Assembly: GCA_964408085.1 (NCBI GenBank)
Contig: CAYOYB010000005.1
Location: forward strand, 1 to 64,000
DNA: 64,000 nucleotides
Direction of reading: 5' to 3'
Origin: CAJLIR01 sp964408085
Lineage (GTDB): Bacteria; Bacillota_I; Bacilli_A; RF39; UBA660
The notes under the pieces were generated by a model. That model ran no database searches. It was given only the letters and a program-made list of their open reading frames with translations, and was not told the DNA's origin. Positions 1 to 9,041 of this stretch are shown in pieces; within the stretch, counting starts at the first letter, position 1, and each line of letters opens with the position of its first letter. The position numbers and the translations under genes were made by a program.

Positions 1-211
1 CTCCACTAGGAAATGAACCATCATTTTTTACCATAAAGTTTCCTATATAATTATCAGCTGACTCTACTATTCCTAATGTTGAATCCTCAGCCGCTGATAA
101 TTTAGCTTTATAAATTATGTTTAATATACCTGGTATCGCAATTAAAGCTATTACGGCTAATATTACTACTACCGCTAGTAATTCGATTAATGTAAATCCC
201 TTCTTTTTCAT
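1..211 (-). CDS. Type IV pilin-like prepilin (partial)
   Basis: The 5' 70 codons are visible; the C-terminus runs off the left edge. The start is MKKKGFTLIELLAVVVILA, a canonical class III signal: basic leader, Gly before Phe for prepilin-peptidase cleavage and N-methylation, Glu at mature position +5, then a long hydrophobic helix. Proteins of this kind are major or minor (pseudo)pilins or ComG-type competence pilins assembled at the membrane. ATG at 211 has an AGAAAGG ribosome site about 10 nt upstream and a good promoter further up. Which pilin it is cannot be decided without the missing C-terminus and its neighbours. Confidence 0.85.
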   Translation of the reverse strand, partial: MKKKGFTLIELLAVVVILAVIALIAIPGILNIIYKAKLSAAEDSTLGIVESADNYIGNFMVKNDGSFPSG

Positions 212-242
212 ACTCTATACCTTTCTATATACTATATAAAAT

Positions 243-271
243 ATTATAGCATTATATTTTTTTTGTTTCAA
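243..271 (-). promoter_or_regulatory. Sigma-A-type promoter of the prepilin gene
   Basis: On the minus strand the -35 is TTGAAA (266-271) and the -10 is TATAAT (243-248), with a 17-nt spacer. It lies about 30 nt upstream of the prepilin start codon. Confidence 0.65.
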
Positions 272-310
272 TATATTTTTTATTTTTTAACATAAAGTTA
301 ATTATATTTT

Positions 311-356
311 TAATAATTTTTGATAATTTTTGATAATTTTTGATAATTTTTGATAA
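311..356. repeat. 10-bp tandem repeat in intergenic region
   Basis: TGATAATTTT occurs as three perfect head-to-tail copies (321-350), with a variant copy before (TAATAATTTT) and a partial copy after. It sits between the prepilin promoter and the valS terminator. No gene is visible in 212-481. Ten bp is close to one helical turn, so it may be a phased A/T tract, or simply slippage. Confidence 0.8.
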
Positions 357-384
357 AAACTTTTTTAACGATATTTATAGCAAA

Positions 385-418
385 AAAATCTACACTTTTT
401 TTATTTTGTGTAGATTTT
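385..418 (-). terminator. Rho-independent terminator after valS
   Basis: Perfect 11-bp arms AAAATCTACAC / GTGTAGATTTT around a 12-nt loop. The minus strand continues into a T run, placing the stop about 65 nt beyond the valS stop codon. A/T tails on both sides could make it bidirectional. Confidence 0.8.
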
Positions 419-481
419 ATCCATAGAGATTTTTTACCAAATTTTATAATGTTTTATTTATTGCAAATTCATATTATGAAG

Positions 482-3031
482 TTAAAAATTTTTAATTTTC
501 TCTATTAATAATTTTAGTTCTAATTCTTCTTTTTCTAAATTTAATTTTTCTGTTTCAACAATATTACTTGGTGCCTTATTAACATAATTAGCATTTCCTA
601 AAAGTTTTTTTCTTCGCTCAATTGAATTTTCTAATCTAATCTTTTCATTTTCAAATTTTTCTAATTCTTCTTTAGAATTAGTTTTTTCATAATAAATTGT
701 AAATATATCTTTTCCTACATTAAAATCAATACTTGCTAAAGTTTCTGGTTTAAAATCATTCTTAAGCATTATATTTTCTAATTTCAACATATCTTTTATA
801 ATTGAAAGATTAGTAGTAATTATATCATTATCATAAACTAAATAATAATCTTTACCTAACTGATTTTCTTGTTTTAGTTTTCTAACACTTTTAATTACTT
901 CAATAATATAATCTAAATCAGTTTGAAATTCAAATTCACTATTTATAGATGGATAATTTGAAATCATAATTGATTCATCATGTATTGGTAATTTCAAATA
1001 AATTTCTTCAGTTACATAAGGCATAAATGGATGTAACATTTTAAGAATATCTGTTAATACTTTTATCAAAACTGAAGAAGTCGTTTTATTCATATTAAAC
1101 TTAGAAAGTTCAATATACCAATCACAAAAATTATCCCAAACAAAATTATAAATTTCTGTACCTACAACATTAAAATCATACTTTTCCATATGGTTTATTA
1201 CCTTAGAAATAGTTGTATTTAATTTTGAAAGAATCCATTTATCTGCAATAGATAAATTTTCTAATGTATAATCATCATTAGTAAAATCACCAATATTCAT
1301 AAGAACAAATCTAGAAGCATTCCATAATTTGTTTATAAAATTCCAAGTTGATTTTACCTTATCTTCATCATACCTTAAATCCATTCCACTTGCAGTTGAT
1401 GTTGCTAAAAAATAACGTAGCGAATCTGCTCCATAATTTTCGATAACATCCATAGGATCAACACCATTACCTAAAGATTTACTCATTTTTCTTCCTTGTT
1501 TATCACGAATAAGTCCATGAATTAAACAATCTTTAAAAGGTCTTTTATCAGTAAATTCTAACCCTTGAAAAGTCATTCTATTAACCCAAAAAGGAATAAT
1601 ATCATAACCAGTAACTAATAAATTATTAGGATAATATCTTTTTAAATCGTCAGTTTCATTAGGCCATCCCATTGTAGAAAAAGGCCATAAAGCACTTGAA
1701 AACCAAGTATCTAAAACATCATTATCTTGAACCCAGCCATCTTCTTTTGGAGGCTCAACACCAACATAAATTTCTTCACCTTTATACCATGCTGGAATTC
1801 TATGTCCCCACCATAACTGCCTTGAAATACACCAGTCATAAGTTATCTCCATCCAATGATTCATTGTTTTTTCATAACGTTCAGGTATAAAATTAACTTT
1901 TGTATCTTTATTTTTTTGATTTTCTAAAACTCTATCAGCAAGGGGGCGCATTTTAACAAACCATTGTTTTGATAGATATGGTTCAACAATTGCGTCACTT
2001 CTTTCACTATGACCAACTGAATGAACAATTGGTTCAATATTAATAAGCAAATCAGCTTCGCGTAAATCATTAACTAACTTTTCTCTACAATCAAAACGAT
2101 TTATACCTTTATACTGCAAAGCATTTTCATTCATTGTTGCATCAGGATTAATAACAATTATTCTTTCTAGATTATGACGATTTCCAACTTCAAAGTCATT
2201 AGGATCATGAGCAGGCGTAATCTTAACAACACCTGTTCCAAATTCTGGATCAGCATGCTCATCACCTACAATAGGAATCAATTTATTTACGATAGGTAAA
2301 ATAACATTTTTTCCTATTAAATGTTTGTATCTATCATCATTAGGATTAACAGCTACAGCTGTATCACCAAATAATGTTTCAGGACGTGTCGTAGCAACAT
2401 CTAAATAATCATTAGTACCCTCAATAAAGTACTTTAGGTGATAAAAAGCACCTTCATCTTCCTTATAAATAACTTCCTCAGTAGATAAAGCTGTCATCTG
2501 TTCAGGATCCCAATTTATAATTCTCTCTCCACGATAAATTAAACCTTTATTATACAAATCAACAAAAACTTTTTTTACAGCATTAGAAAGACCTTCATCA
2601 AGCGTAAATCGTTCTTTATTATAATCAAGACTTAAACCTAACTTAGCCCATTGAGCGTGAATTGTACTAGCATATTCATCTTTCCAACTCCATGCATGAT
2701 TTAACCATTCTGCACGATCCATTTCTCTTGGTTTAATACCCATTTCTTTTAAACGTTTATCTACTTTAGCTTGTGTAGCAATTCCAGCATGATCCATCCC
2801 TGGAAGCCATAAACAATCAAAACCATTCATTCTTTTATAACGAATCATAATATCTTGAAGCGTTGTATCCCAGGCATGACCTAAATGAAGTTTTCCTGTA
2901 ACATTTGGTGGAGGTATAACAATTGCGTAAGGTTTTTTAGTTAAATCTCCACTAGCAAAATAACCTTTATTTTTCCAATTTTCATACTTTTTTTCTTCAA
3001 CATTTTTATGATCATATTTTTTATCTAACAT
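482..3031 (-). CDS. valS: Valine--tRNA ligase
   Basis: Class I aminoacyl-tRNA synthetase, 849 aa, that charges tRNA-Val with valine in the cytoplasm. Visible features are the HIGH-type motif PPPNVTGKLHLGHAW near residue 40, the CP1 editing domain with the TTRPETLFGDTAVAV stretch (about residues 214-230), the KMSKS motif in RKMSKSLGNGVDP (about residue 517), the anticodon-binding domain and a C-terminal coiled-coil tail rich in Glu/Lys/Leu. Length fits the family. Start ATG at 3031 has an AGAGG site 6 nt upstream. It directly follows the HD-domain gene and should be co-transcribed from the T-box promoter at 4044-4072. Confidence 0.97.
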   Translation of the reverse strand: MLDKKYDHKNVEEKKYENWKNKGYFASGDLTKKPYAIVIPPPNVTGKLHLGHAWDTTLQDIMIRYKRMNGFDCLWLPGMDHAGIATQAKVDKRLKEMGIKPREMDRAEWLNHAWSWKDEYASTIHAQWAKLGLSLDYNKERFTLDEGLSNAVKKVFVDLYNKGLIYRGERIINWDPEQMTALSTEEVIYKEDEGAFYHLKYFIEGTNDYLDVATTRPETLFGDTAVAVNPNDDRYKHLIGKNVILPIVNKLIPIVGDEHADPEFGTGVVKITPAHDPNDFEVGNRHNLERIIVINPDATMNENALQYKGINRFDCREKLVNDLREADLLINIEPIVHSVGHSERSDAIVEPYLSKQWFVKMRPLADRVLENQKNKDTKVNFIPERYEKTMNHWMEITYDWCISRQLWWGHRIPAWYKGEEIYVGVEPPKEDGWVQDNDVLDTWFSSALWPFSTMGWPNETDDLKRYYPNNLLVTGYDIIPFWVNRMTFQGLEFTDKRPFKDCLIHGLIRDKQGRKMSKSLGNGVDPMDVIENYGADSLRYFLATSTASGMDLRYDEDKVKSTWNFINKLWNASRFVLMNIGDFTNDDYTLENLSIADKWILSKLNTTISKVINHMEKYDFNVVGTEIYNFVWDNFCDWYIELSKFNMNKTTSSVLIKVLTDILKMLHPFMPYVTEEIYLKLPIHDESIMISNYPSINSEFEFQTDLDYIIEVIKSVRKLKQENQLGKDYYLVYDNDIITTNLSIIKDMLKLENIMLKNDFKPETLASIDFNVGKDIFTIYYEKTNSKEELEKFENEKIRLENSIERRKKLLGNANYVNKAPSNIVETEKLNLEKEELELKLLIEKIKNF

Positions 3032-3032
3032 A

Positions 3033-3794
3033 TTATTCCTCTTTTCTTATATTTCTATCAATAAATTCCACAGTTTTTTTCCTTATATTGTTCAAGTTAT
3101 AACTTTCATGCGTATTTGCACTAATCATTCTATCAATCAGTTTATTTACAATATCATTTTGTTTAATATAATTTAGACTATATCCAAAATTCAAATCATA
3201 TAACATGCCAACCTGTCTTAAATAATGATCCATTTGCGTTTTCATATCAACATCTTTTATAATAGATTGTGATAACAAGGTTTCTAATATTTTTGAACTT
3301 ATAAATGTATCAGTAGGTTTAACTAGATTCTTTATTTTAATAAAATTGTCAAATATATCAAGTTTATCAGCATCTCTAATTATTTTACAGAATAAGTTAA
3401 TTCTTTCATCTAAGCCATCTTCTATCGAAAACTTATTATGATTATAAATAGCGGTTAACACAATATTTTGTATTGCCTTATCACTAACAAATTGCTCAAT
3501 AAAATTGTTATCCTTTAAAATATCAACTCCATAATCAGCATGATCAATTGAATCTTTATCAATAAAAGTATCATAAACTCTAACTTGCTCAAATCTACCA
3601 ATATCATGTAATAAACCAATTAACTCACTAATCTCTATTTCATCATTACTTAAATTTAATGATTTGGAGATTTCCCTACAAAAATTCGTGACTCGTAAAG
3701 TATGATAATACTTTAAATTTATTTTATCATTACTCATATCATAATTATCAACATACTGTTTAAATAATTTTTTACATTTTTCTAAATCAATCAT
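3033..3794 (-). CDS. HD-domain phosphohydrolase
   Basis: A 253-aa soluble protein of the HD/HDIG metal-dependent phosphohydrolase fold. Metal ligands can be read in order: His of YYHTLRVTNFC, the HD pair in LIGLLHDIGRFEQ, a further His in HADYGVDIL, and Asp in IIRDADKLDIFDN. Substrates in this family are nucleotides or phosphate esters; the substrate here is not evident. I start at ATG 3794, which has GGAGG 8 nt upstream; a longer reading from 3821 would begin inside the T-box terminator. It is the first gene of the T-box-valS operon, an unusual position for such an enzyme. Confidence 0.8.
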   Translation of the reverse strand: MIDLEKCKKLFKQYVDNYDMSNDKINLKYYHTLRVTNFCREISKSLNLSNDEIEISELIGLLHDIGRFEQVRVYDTFIDKDSIDHADYGVDILKDNNFIEQFVSDKAIQNIVLTAIYNHNKFSIEDGLDERINLFCKIIRDADKLDIFDNFIKIKNLVKPTDTFISSKILETLLSQSIIKDVDMKTQMDHYLRQVGMLYDLNFGYSLNYIKQNDIVNKLIDRMISANTHESYNLNNIRKKTVEFIDRNIRKEE

Positions 3795-3805
3795 AATTTT
3801 TCCTC

Positions 3806-4037
3806 CAAAAAAAACGAACAATTTCCTTAAAAGGACGAATTGTTCGTGGTACCACCTTATTTCATATAGTAAAAACTATATCTCATTTATTTAACGCATA
3901 TATACGTAACTCTCTATTTACTTAAGAGTTCTATTCCCTTGCTACCTTCAATCATCTAAATTATTAGTTTTCACCAGCCACTAACTCTCTTTAAAATTTA
4001 AAATGATTTACTCCTCAAGTTCAAAATATTTAAATAT
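3806..4037 (-). promoter_or_regulatory. T-box riboswitch (aminoacyl-tRNA sensing leader)
   Basis: The conserved T-box AAGGTGGTACCACG lies at 3845-3858 (minus strand). It can pair in an antiterminator or be consumed by the terminator hairpin at 3806-3847 (ACGAACAATT / AATTGTTCGT arms, then eight T). Upstream, stem I is readable: GAGAGTT pairs with AACTCTT, with the typical GCTGGTGAAAAC distal motif. The leader controls HD hydrolase-valS, so a valine sensor is expected. The codon position I would assign by analogy reads ATA, not a valine codon, so the specifier is unresolved. Confidence 0.9.
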
Positions 4038-4043
4038 AGTTAA

Positions 4044-4072
4044 ATTATATCATTTTGACCTAAAATATACAA
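4044..4072 (-). promoter_or_regulatory. Promoter of the T-box / HD / valS operon
   Basis: Minus-strand -35 TTGTAT (4067-4072), 17-nt spacer, -10 TATAAT (4044-4049). It predicts a transcript start near 4037, just before stem I of the T-box. It overlaps the 3' edge of the neighbouring glycosyltransferase gene. Confidence 0.75.
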
Positions 4073-4074
4073 GA

Positions 4075-4989
4075 CTAATTATATCTATTATTTATAATTT
4101 CTGTTAATTGATTATATTTTGTTTTAATAGAATCTAAAATTAAACCTGTTATGAAAAAAATTAATGAAAGAGTTAAAAAAACACCCGATACTATTAATGT
4201 AGGAAATTTGAGTACTAACCCAGTTTTTAAATAAGCAATAAATACAGGAATAAATAAAACCATTGCTAATACAAAACAAAGAATAGAAAAAATAGAAAAA
4301 AATAGTAGTGGTCGATATTCTTTAAATAGATTAATAATTAATTTTATAACTCTAAATCCATCTTTAAAAGTATTTAGTTTTGAATAACTACCAGCAATTC
4401 TATCTGTATATTTGACTGGAACTTCTTTAAGCGCAAAACCTTTATGTAATATATAAATAGTCATTTCTGTTTCTATCCCAAAACCACTATCTAGAATTGG
4501 TAAAGATTTAACAAATCTTTTACTCATTACTCTAAATCCTGACATTGTATCTTGAACATTACCTTTAAATAAGAAATTAATAAAATTATTAACCACCTTA
4601 TTTCCAGCATTATGAAATCTACGCTTATTTTCTTTAAAATAAGTAGTCGCTAATCTATTTCCAACCACAATATCATAATCGTCATTTTCAACATAATTAA
4701 TCATTTCTTTTAAACTACTAACATCATATGTAGCATCACCATCAATCATAACATAAATATCAGCATCAATAGTTGCGAAAAGTTTTCTAATAACATTACC
4801 TTTACCTTGTTTATGAATTCTTTTAACTATGGCTTGATGCTCTAAGCTTATTTTAACAGTATTATCTGTTGAATTATTATCTCCAACAAATACTTGGCAA
4901 TTAGGTACCTCTTTTCTTATACTATCAATGACACTACCAATTGTTTTTTCTTCATTATAACAAGGAATAATAATAGCTATTCTAGACAT
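4075..4989 (-). CDS. Family 2 glycosyltransferase, polyprenyl-phosphate type
   Basis: A 304-aa membrane-associated GT-A enzyme. The N-terminus has the nucleotide-sugar site IIIPCYNEEKTIGSVI, the metal-binding DGDATYD (about residue 80), and the acceptor-side TMSGFRVMSKRF and GFGIETEMTIY. Two hydrophobic helices follow at about residues 220-290. This arrangement is that of dolichyl/undecaprenyl-phosphate mannosyl- or glucosyltransferases (DPM1/GtrB/ArnC-like), which load a lipid carrier for extracytoplasmic glycosylation. The next gene upstream is a large polytopic GT-C-like protein that could use such a donor. Confidence 0.88.
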   Translation of the reverse strand: MSRIAIIIPCYNEEKTIGSVIDSIRKEVPNCQVFVGDNNSTDNTVKISLEHQAIVKRIHKQGKGNVIRKLFATIDADIYVMIDGDATYDVSSLKEMINYVENDDYDIVVGNRLATTYFKENKRRFHNAGNKVVNNFINFLFKGNVQDTMSGFRVMSKRFVKSLPILDSGFGIETEMTIYILHKGFALKEVPVKYTDRIAGSYSKLNTFKDGFRVIKLIINLFKEYRPLLFFSIFSILCFVLAMVLFIPVFIAYLKTGLVLKFPTLIVSGVFLTLSLIFFITGLILDSIKTKYNQLTEIINNRYN

Positions 4990-5055
4990 TTACCCCACCT
5001 CTTAACTACATATAAATCAAATTTACATTAATTATATCATCTAGGAAAAATAGTT

Positions 5056-7389
5056 TCAACTTTTATTACGTTCTAAAATAAAATGTAAAAAATAAATAAT
5101 AAAGATAAGTGGCATAAACATAACGTATCGATAAGATTGGTGATGTAAAGCTATAAATAATGTCAAAAGATTAATAATAAATGGGCATAATATAAGCCAA
5201 TCTTTTTTATTATAGAAATTAACAAATAACATAAATAGCATACACAAATATAACCCAGCTCTTAAAAACAAAGCATTTAAAATTTTATTGTTAGAAATAA
5301 ATAACAAAATTTTAACAATGGTTCTTTTTAAAGATGAATCATGCAATTCTATATCTTTTTCATTATAATATATAAATCCAAATTCATCTTTATCAATTTG
5401 GTAATCATAAGTTTGAATCTTATCACTTTTTGTTATATCCCAAATTATATCAGTACCAAGCAAACGATCTTTTAATAAAATATTTGGATATTTAAATAAA
5501 TTTTTTAGATAAAATTTATTTAAATTAATCTTATTAATTTCGACATCACGCAATGGTGTCTTATTATAATGTAATAAAATATCAATATTGTATTTATTAT
5601 AAGAATCCCTTAATTCAGCTGAATCAATATTATATTCACTAAAAAAATCATTAATATCATCATCACCATTTGTAGCATAAACTGCTTGCAATCCATGAGC
5701 TAGTGTTACTACATCACTATTTTTAAGACCTATTTGAACATTGAAATAATTGTATACATTGTTATTAATAACATAAATAATAATTGGTGTTAAAACACAA
5801 ATAACAATAAACTTTATATTTTTGTTTTTAATGGCAAAAATAATTAAAACTAAAGCACAAACTAAAGATACATATAGACCATTATGACGAAATAAAGCAA
5901 TAAAAAGCAACGATATAAATAAAAATAAATAATCTATTAATTTAAAATCATTGTTAATATATTTTATTAATAAAAAAGTTAATAAAATCAAAAAAATAAT
6001 ATAATCAACATCCTTTAAAATAGATACCATATAAACTCCCATTACAGGATTCAGAACTAAGAATAAAACTAAAATGTATATAAAAATTCTATTAATACCT
6101 TTTCTTATAAAATAAGTACCTATAAAAGAAATTAGACAACTAACTAATATCAATCTTAGTATTATAAAAATTTGAAAATTACCAAACATATTATAAATAA
6201 AACTCATTAGTAAAGTATGAAAAAAAGGATGCCAATTAGTTAAGCTATTAGACTCTATCTCTTTTAATTGCATAGACCCATCAGTTGTACAAATATAAGG
6301 TGAAAATATATATAAATAAACAAGAAAAATTATTAATGGGATTAAAAATAATATAATTCTATCTAAAATTTTTTTATTATTCTGAGAAACTAACTTTTTA
6401 GAAATATAATTTATAAAATATTTAAATAAAATTACGATAAAACTTAACCATAAAGTAGTAAAAATAAATACGAAAATATTACTAATAGAAATATAGGTAT
6501 TTAAATAAATTGAACCAATTAGACAAAAAGTAAAAACTAAACTAGATAACAAAATCAAAAGAATACTCTTTTTATCTTTTTGTAAACCTAACTTCAATTT
6601 ATTAATAATAATACTTATAAAAATAGCGAATATAAATATACAAGTTTTTGTTAAAATATTTAATAAAATATCACTATTATATTCAAACACAAATAAAGTT
6701 AAAATTAAGAATAAAACATCTAATCTCTTAGCTAATAAAGTATCAATAAACGATAAAATAATAATATTAAGGCCTAAAAAACTAATAATAAAATTAATTA
6801 ATTTATAATCATTATCATAATTAATATTATCAAATTCATAAGTATAATAATTATCATATATTTTATAATATGCCGAATTATTATCAACAACACTTTGATT
6901 AATTTCTATAATATCATCATTTATTAATAATTTATAACTATAATTATATTTTTCAAAATTGATTGTAATTTTTTTAGCTTTATTTATTTTCAAAATATAA
7001 TTATTTACTAAATTTAACTTATAATTAGGAGTAATTTTATTATATATATCATAAATATTACTATCAAAATCCTCATCGTAAAATTTATATTTGTTATTAT
7101 CTAAATATAGAGAATTAATTTCTATTTTATCAATATCTAATGTAGTTATTAAAAGATTTATGTCTTTATATCCATAAATAAAAATATTTTTATTTATAAT
7201 AATTAAGAATAGAGTAATAATACTAGATAGACATATTTTCTTTAAAGAAGAATTTATTTTTATTCTACATATTAAAATATCAAACAAAAAAAGAATGGCA
7301 TTAATAATAATTAAATTTGCAATACCATTATAATTATTTAACGAATAAATCAAATTAAATATTATTAGTACTATTAATTTAATTATCAC
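5056..7389 (-). CDS. Large polytopic membrane protein, DUF6020/GT-C-like
   Basis: A 777-aa protein with many membrane segments, a soluble N-terminal insert (about residues 80-190) and a second large loop near residues 560-690. TDGSMQLKEIE followed by NWHPFFHTLLMS (about residues 369-395) is the kind of acidic-aromatic extracytoplasmic loop found in lipid-linked-sugar glycosyltransferases, and resembles DUF6020 proteins. It probably uses the lipid carrier charged by the GT2 at 4075-4989. Start is GTG at 7389 with an AAGGATGGTGAT site. It lies 13 nt after gpmI, probably in one operon. Composition is extremely AT-rich (Ile, Asn, Lys, Tyr). Confidence 0.7.
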   Translation of the reverse strand: MIIKLIVLIIFNLIYSLNNYNGIANLIIINAILFLFDILICRIKINSSLKKICLSSIITLFLIIINKNIFIYGYKDINLLITTLDIDKIEINSLYLDNNKYKFYDEDFDSNIYDIYNKITPNYKLNLVNNYILKINKAKKITINFEKYNYSYKLLINDDIIEINQSVVDNNSAYYKIYDNYYTYEFDNINYDNDYKLINFIISFLGLNIIILSFIDTLLAKRLDVLFLILTLFVFEYNSDILLNILTKTCIFIFAIFISIIINKLKLGLQKDKKSILLILLSSLVFTFCLIGSIYLNTYISISNIFVFIFTTLWLSFIVILFKYFINYISKKLVSQNNKKILDRIILFLIPLIIFLVYLYIFSPYICTTDGSMQLKEIESNSLTNWHPFFHTLLMSFIYNMFGNFQIFIILRLILVSCLISFIGTYFIRKGINRIFIYILVLFLVLNPVMGVYMVSILKDVDYIIFLILLTFLLIKYINNDFKLIDYLFLFISLLFIALFRHNGLYVSLVCALVLIIFAIKNKNIKFIVICVLTPIIIYVINNNVYNYFNVQIGLKNSDVVTLAHGLQAVYATNGDDDINDFFSEYNIDSAELRDSYNKYNIDILLHYNKTPLRDVEINKINLNKFYLKNLFKYPNILLKDRLLGTDIIWDITKSDKIQTYDYQIDKDEFGFIYYNEKDIELHDSSLKRTIVKILLFISNNKILNALFLRAGLYLCMLFMLFVNFYNKKDWLILCPFIINLLTLFIALHHQSYRYVMFMPLIFIIYFLHFILERNKS

Positions 7390-7402
7390 TATATCACCAT
7401 CC

Positions 7403-8905
7403 TTAATCCACTAAAATATCACCAGTCATATCTTTTGGTATATCAATATTTAAAAGTTTTAATATTGTGGGAGCAATATCACCTAATTTACCATTTTTTA
7501 AAGTCAATTTATTATCAGTAACAATAAAAGGAACTAAACTAGTTGAATGTGATGTTATAATATTGCCATTTTCATCTAACATATAATCACAATTACCATG
7601 ATCTGCAGTTACTATTAAAAGACCATTTTTTTCTTTTACTAAAGTATCTATTTTGCCCAAGCATTCATCTAAAACTTCAACAGCCTTAATAGCAGCATTA
7701 AAAACACCAGTATGTCCTACCATATCACCATTAGCAAAATTAACAATAATAACATCATATAAATCTTTTTCTATTTTGTCTAATAAAGTATTTGTTATTT
7801 CACAAGCACTCATTTCTGGCTTTAAATCATAAGTAGCAACCTTAGGTGAAGGAATTAAAACTCTGTCACATCCTTTTAATTCTTTTTCAACACCACCATC
7901 AAAAAAATAAGTTACATGAGCATATTTTTCGGTTTCGGCTATTCTTAATTGCTTTAAATTTTTACTAGCAAGATATTCACCTAATGTATTATCTAATTTT
8001 TGATGTTCAAAAGCATTTTTACAAATAACATCACTACTAACTGAAAACATTGTTACTAATTTTATATTAGTCAATTTTTTTGTTTCAAATTCATTAAATT
8101 CAGGATTTGTCAAAGTATAAAAAATTTCTCTTAAACGATCAGGTCTAAAATTAAACGTAATTAACCCATCATTATCTTCGACTATTCCTTTTTTATCAAT
8201 TATACTAGGTATAATAAATTCATCAGTTATATCTTTAGCATAATTATCATTTATTGAATCTTGAGCAGACTTATAAACTGGACCAAGACCATTAACAATA
8301 ACATCATAAGCTTTCTTTACTCTATCCCAACGATTATCACGATCCATTGCGTAATATCTTCCTGAAATAGTTGCAATAGAACCGATTCCAAGTTCATCCA
8401 TTTTATTATTTAACATATCAATAAAACCTAAAGCGCTTTTTGGTAAAGTATCCCTACCATCTAAAAAAAGATGTAAATAAAGATTAGTAATATTATTTTT
8501 TTTACACATTTCCAATAAAGCAAATAAATGATTAATATGTGAATGAATTCCACCATCACTTAAAAGCCCAAAAATATGTAACTTAGAATTATTATTTTTA
8601 GTATGATTAATAACTTCTAATATCTCTTTATTATTAAAGAATTCTTTATTTTTTATTTGTTCATTTATATATTGAAGAGGTTGATAAACAATTCGACCAG
8701 CACCTATATTCATGTGACCAACTTCACTATTACCCATTTGGCCTTCAGGTAATCCAACTAATTCGCCACTAGCTTCTAATAAACTATGAGGATAACTATT
8801 CCATAATCTATCAAAATTAGGTTTATTGGCTTGCATAAAAGCATTACCATATTCTGTATTTCTAATTCCAACACCATCTAATATACATAAAACTAAAGGT
8901 TTCAT
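7403..8905 (-). CDS. gpmI: 2,3-bisphosphoglycerate-independent phosphoglycerate mutase
   Basis: A 500-aa cytoplasmic glycolytic enzyme interconverting 3- and 2-phosphoglycerate, with two Mn ions and a phosphoserine intermediate. Seen are the N-terminal metal Asp in LCILDGVGI, the catalytic Ser in GNSEVGHMNIGAG (about residue 60), HLFLDGRDT, the substrate-binding GRYYAMDRDNRW, and the C-terminal alkaline-phosphatase-type metal sites in NFANGDMVGHTG and TADHGNCDYM. Full length for the family. It leads the operon containing the two glycosyltransferase-type genes. Confidence 0.96.
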   Translation of the reverse strand: MKPLVLCILDGVGIRNTEYGNAFMQANKPNFDRLWNSYPHSLLEASGELVGLPEGQMGNSEVGHMNIGAGRIVYQPLQYINEQIKNKEFFNNKEILEVINHTKNNNSKLHIFGLLSDGGIHSHINHLFALLEMCKKNNITNLYLHLFLDGRDTLPKSALGFIDMLNNKMDELGIGSIATISGRYYAMDRDNRWDRVKKAYDVIVNGLGPVYKSAQDSINDNYAKDITDEFIIPSIIDKKGIVEDNDGLITFNFRPDRLREIFYTLTNPEFNEFETKKLTNIKLVTMFSVSSDVICKNAFEHQKLDNTLGEYLASKNLKQLRIAETEKYAHVTYFFDGGVEKELKGCDRVLIPSPKVATYDLKPEMSACEITNTLLDKIEKDLYDVIIVNFANGDMVGHTGVFNAAIKAVEVLDECLGKIDTLVKEKNGLLIVTADHGNCDYMLDENGNIITSHSTSLVPFIVTDNKLTLKNGKLGDIAPTILKLLNIDIPKDMTGDILVD

Positions 8906-8999
8906 CCTATCATCTCCATTATTATTTTATCATTTATTGGAATGATTGTAAATTAACTAAAATGAATTAAATATGTTTTTTCAATACATAAAATTTGTC

Positions 9000-9031
9000 T
9001 AAAAAAAACTTTAAAATATTTCTATTTTAAA
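9000..9031 (-). terminator. Terminator after the DUF4353 gene
   Basis: TTTAAAATA / TATTTTAAA arms with a 4-nt loop, followed on the minus strand by a run of T (9001-9008 are A on the plus strand). AT-only stem, so modest strength. Confidence 0.5.
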
Positions 9032-9041
9032 ATTTTTTACC

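Noticed and set aside
311..356. Possible CRISPR array
   Set aside because: Units are 10 bp with no spacers and no cas genes nearby; a simple tandem repeat.
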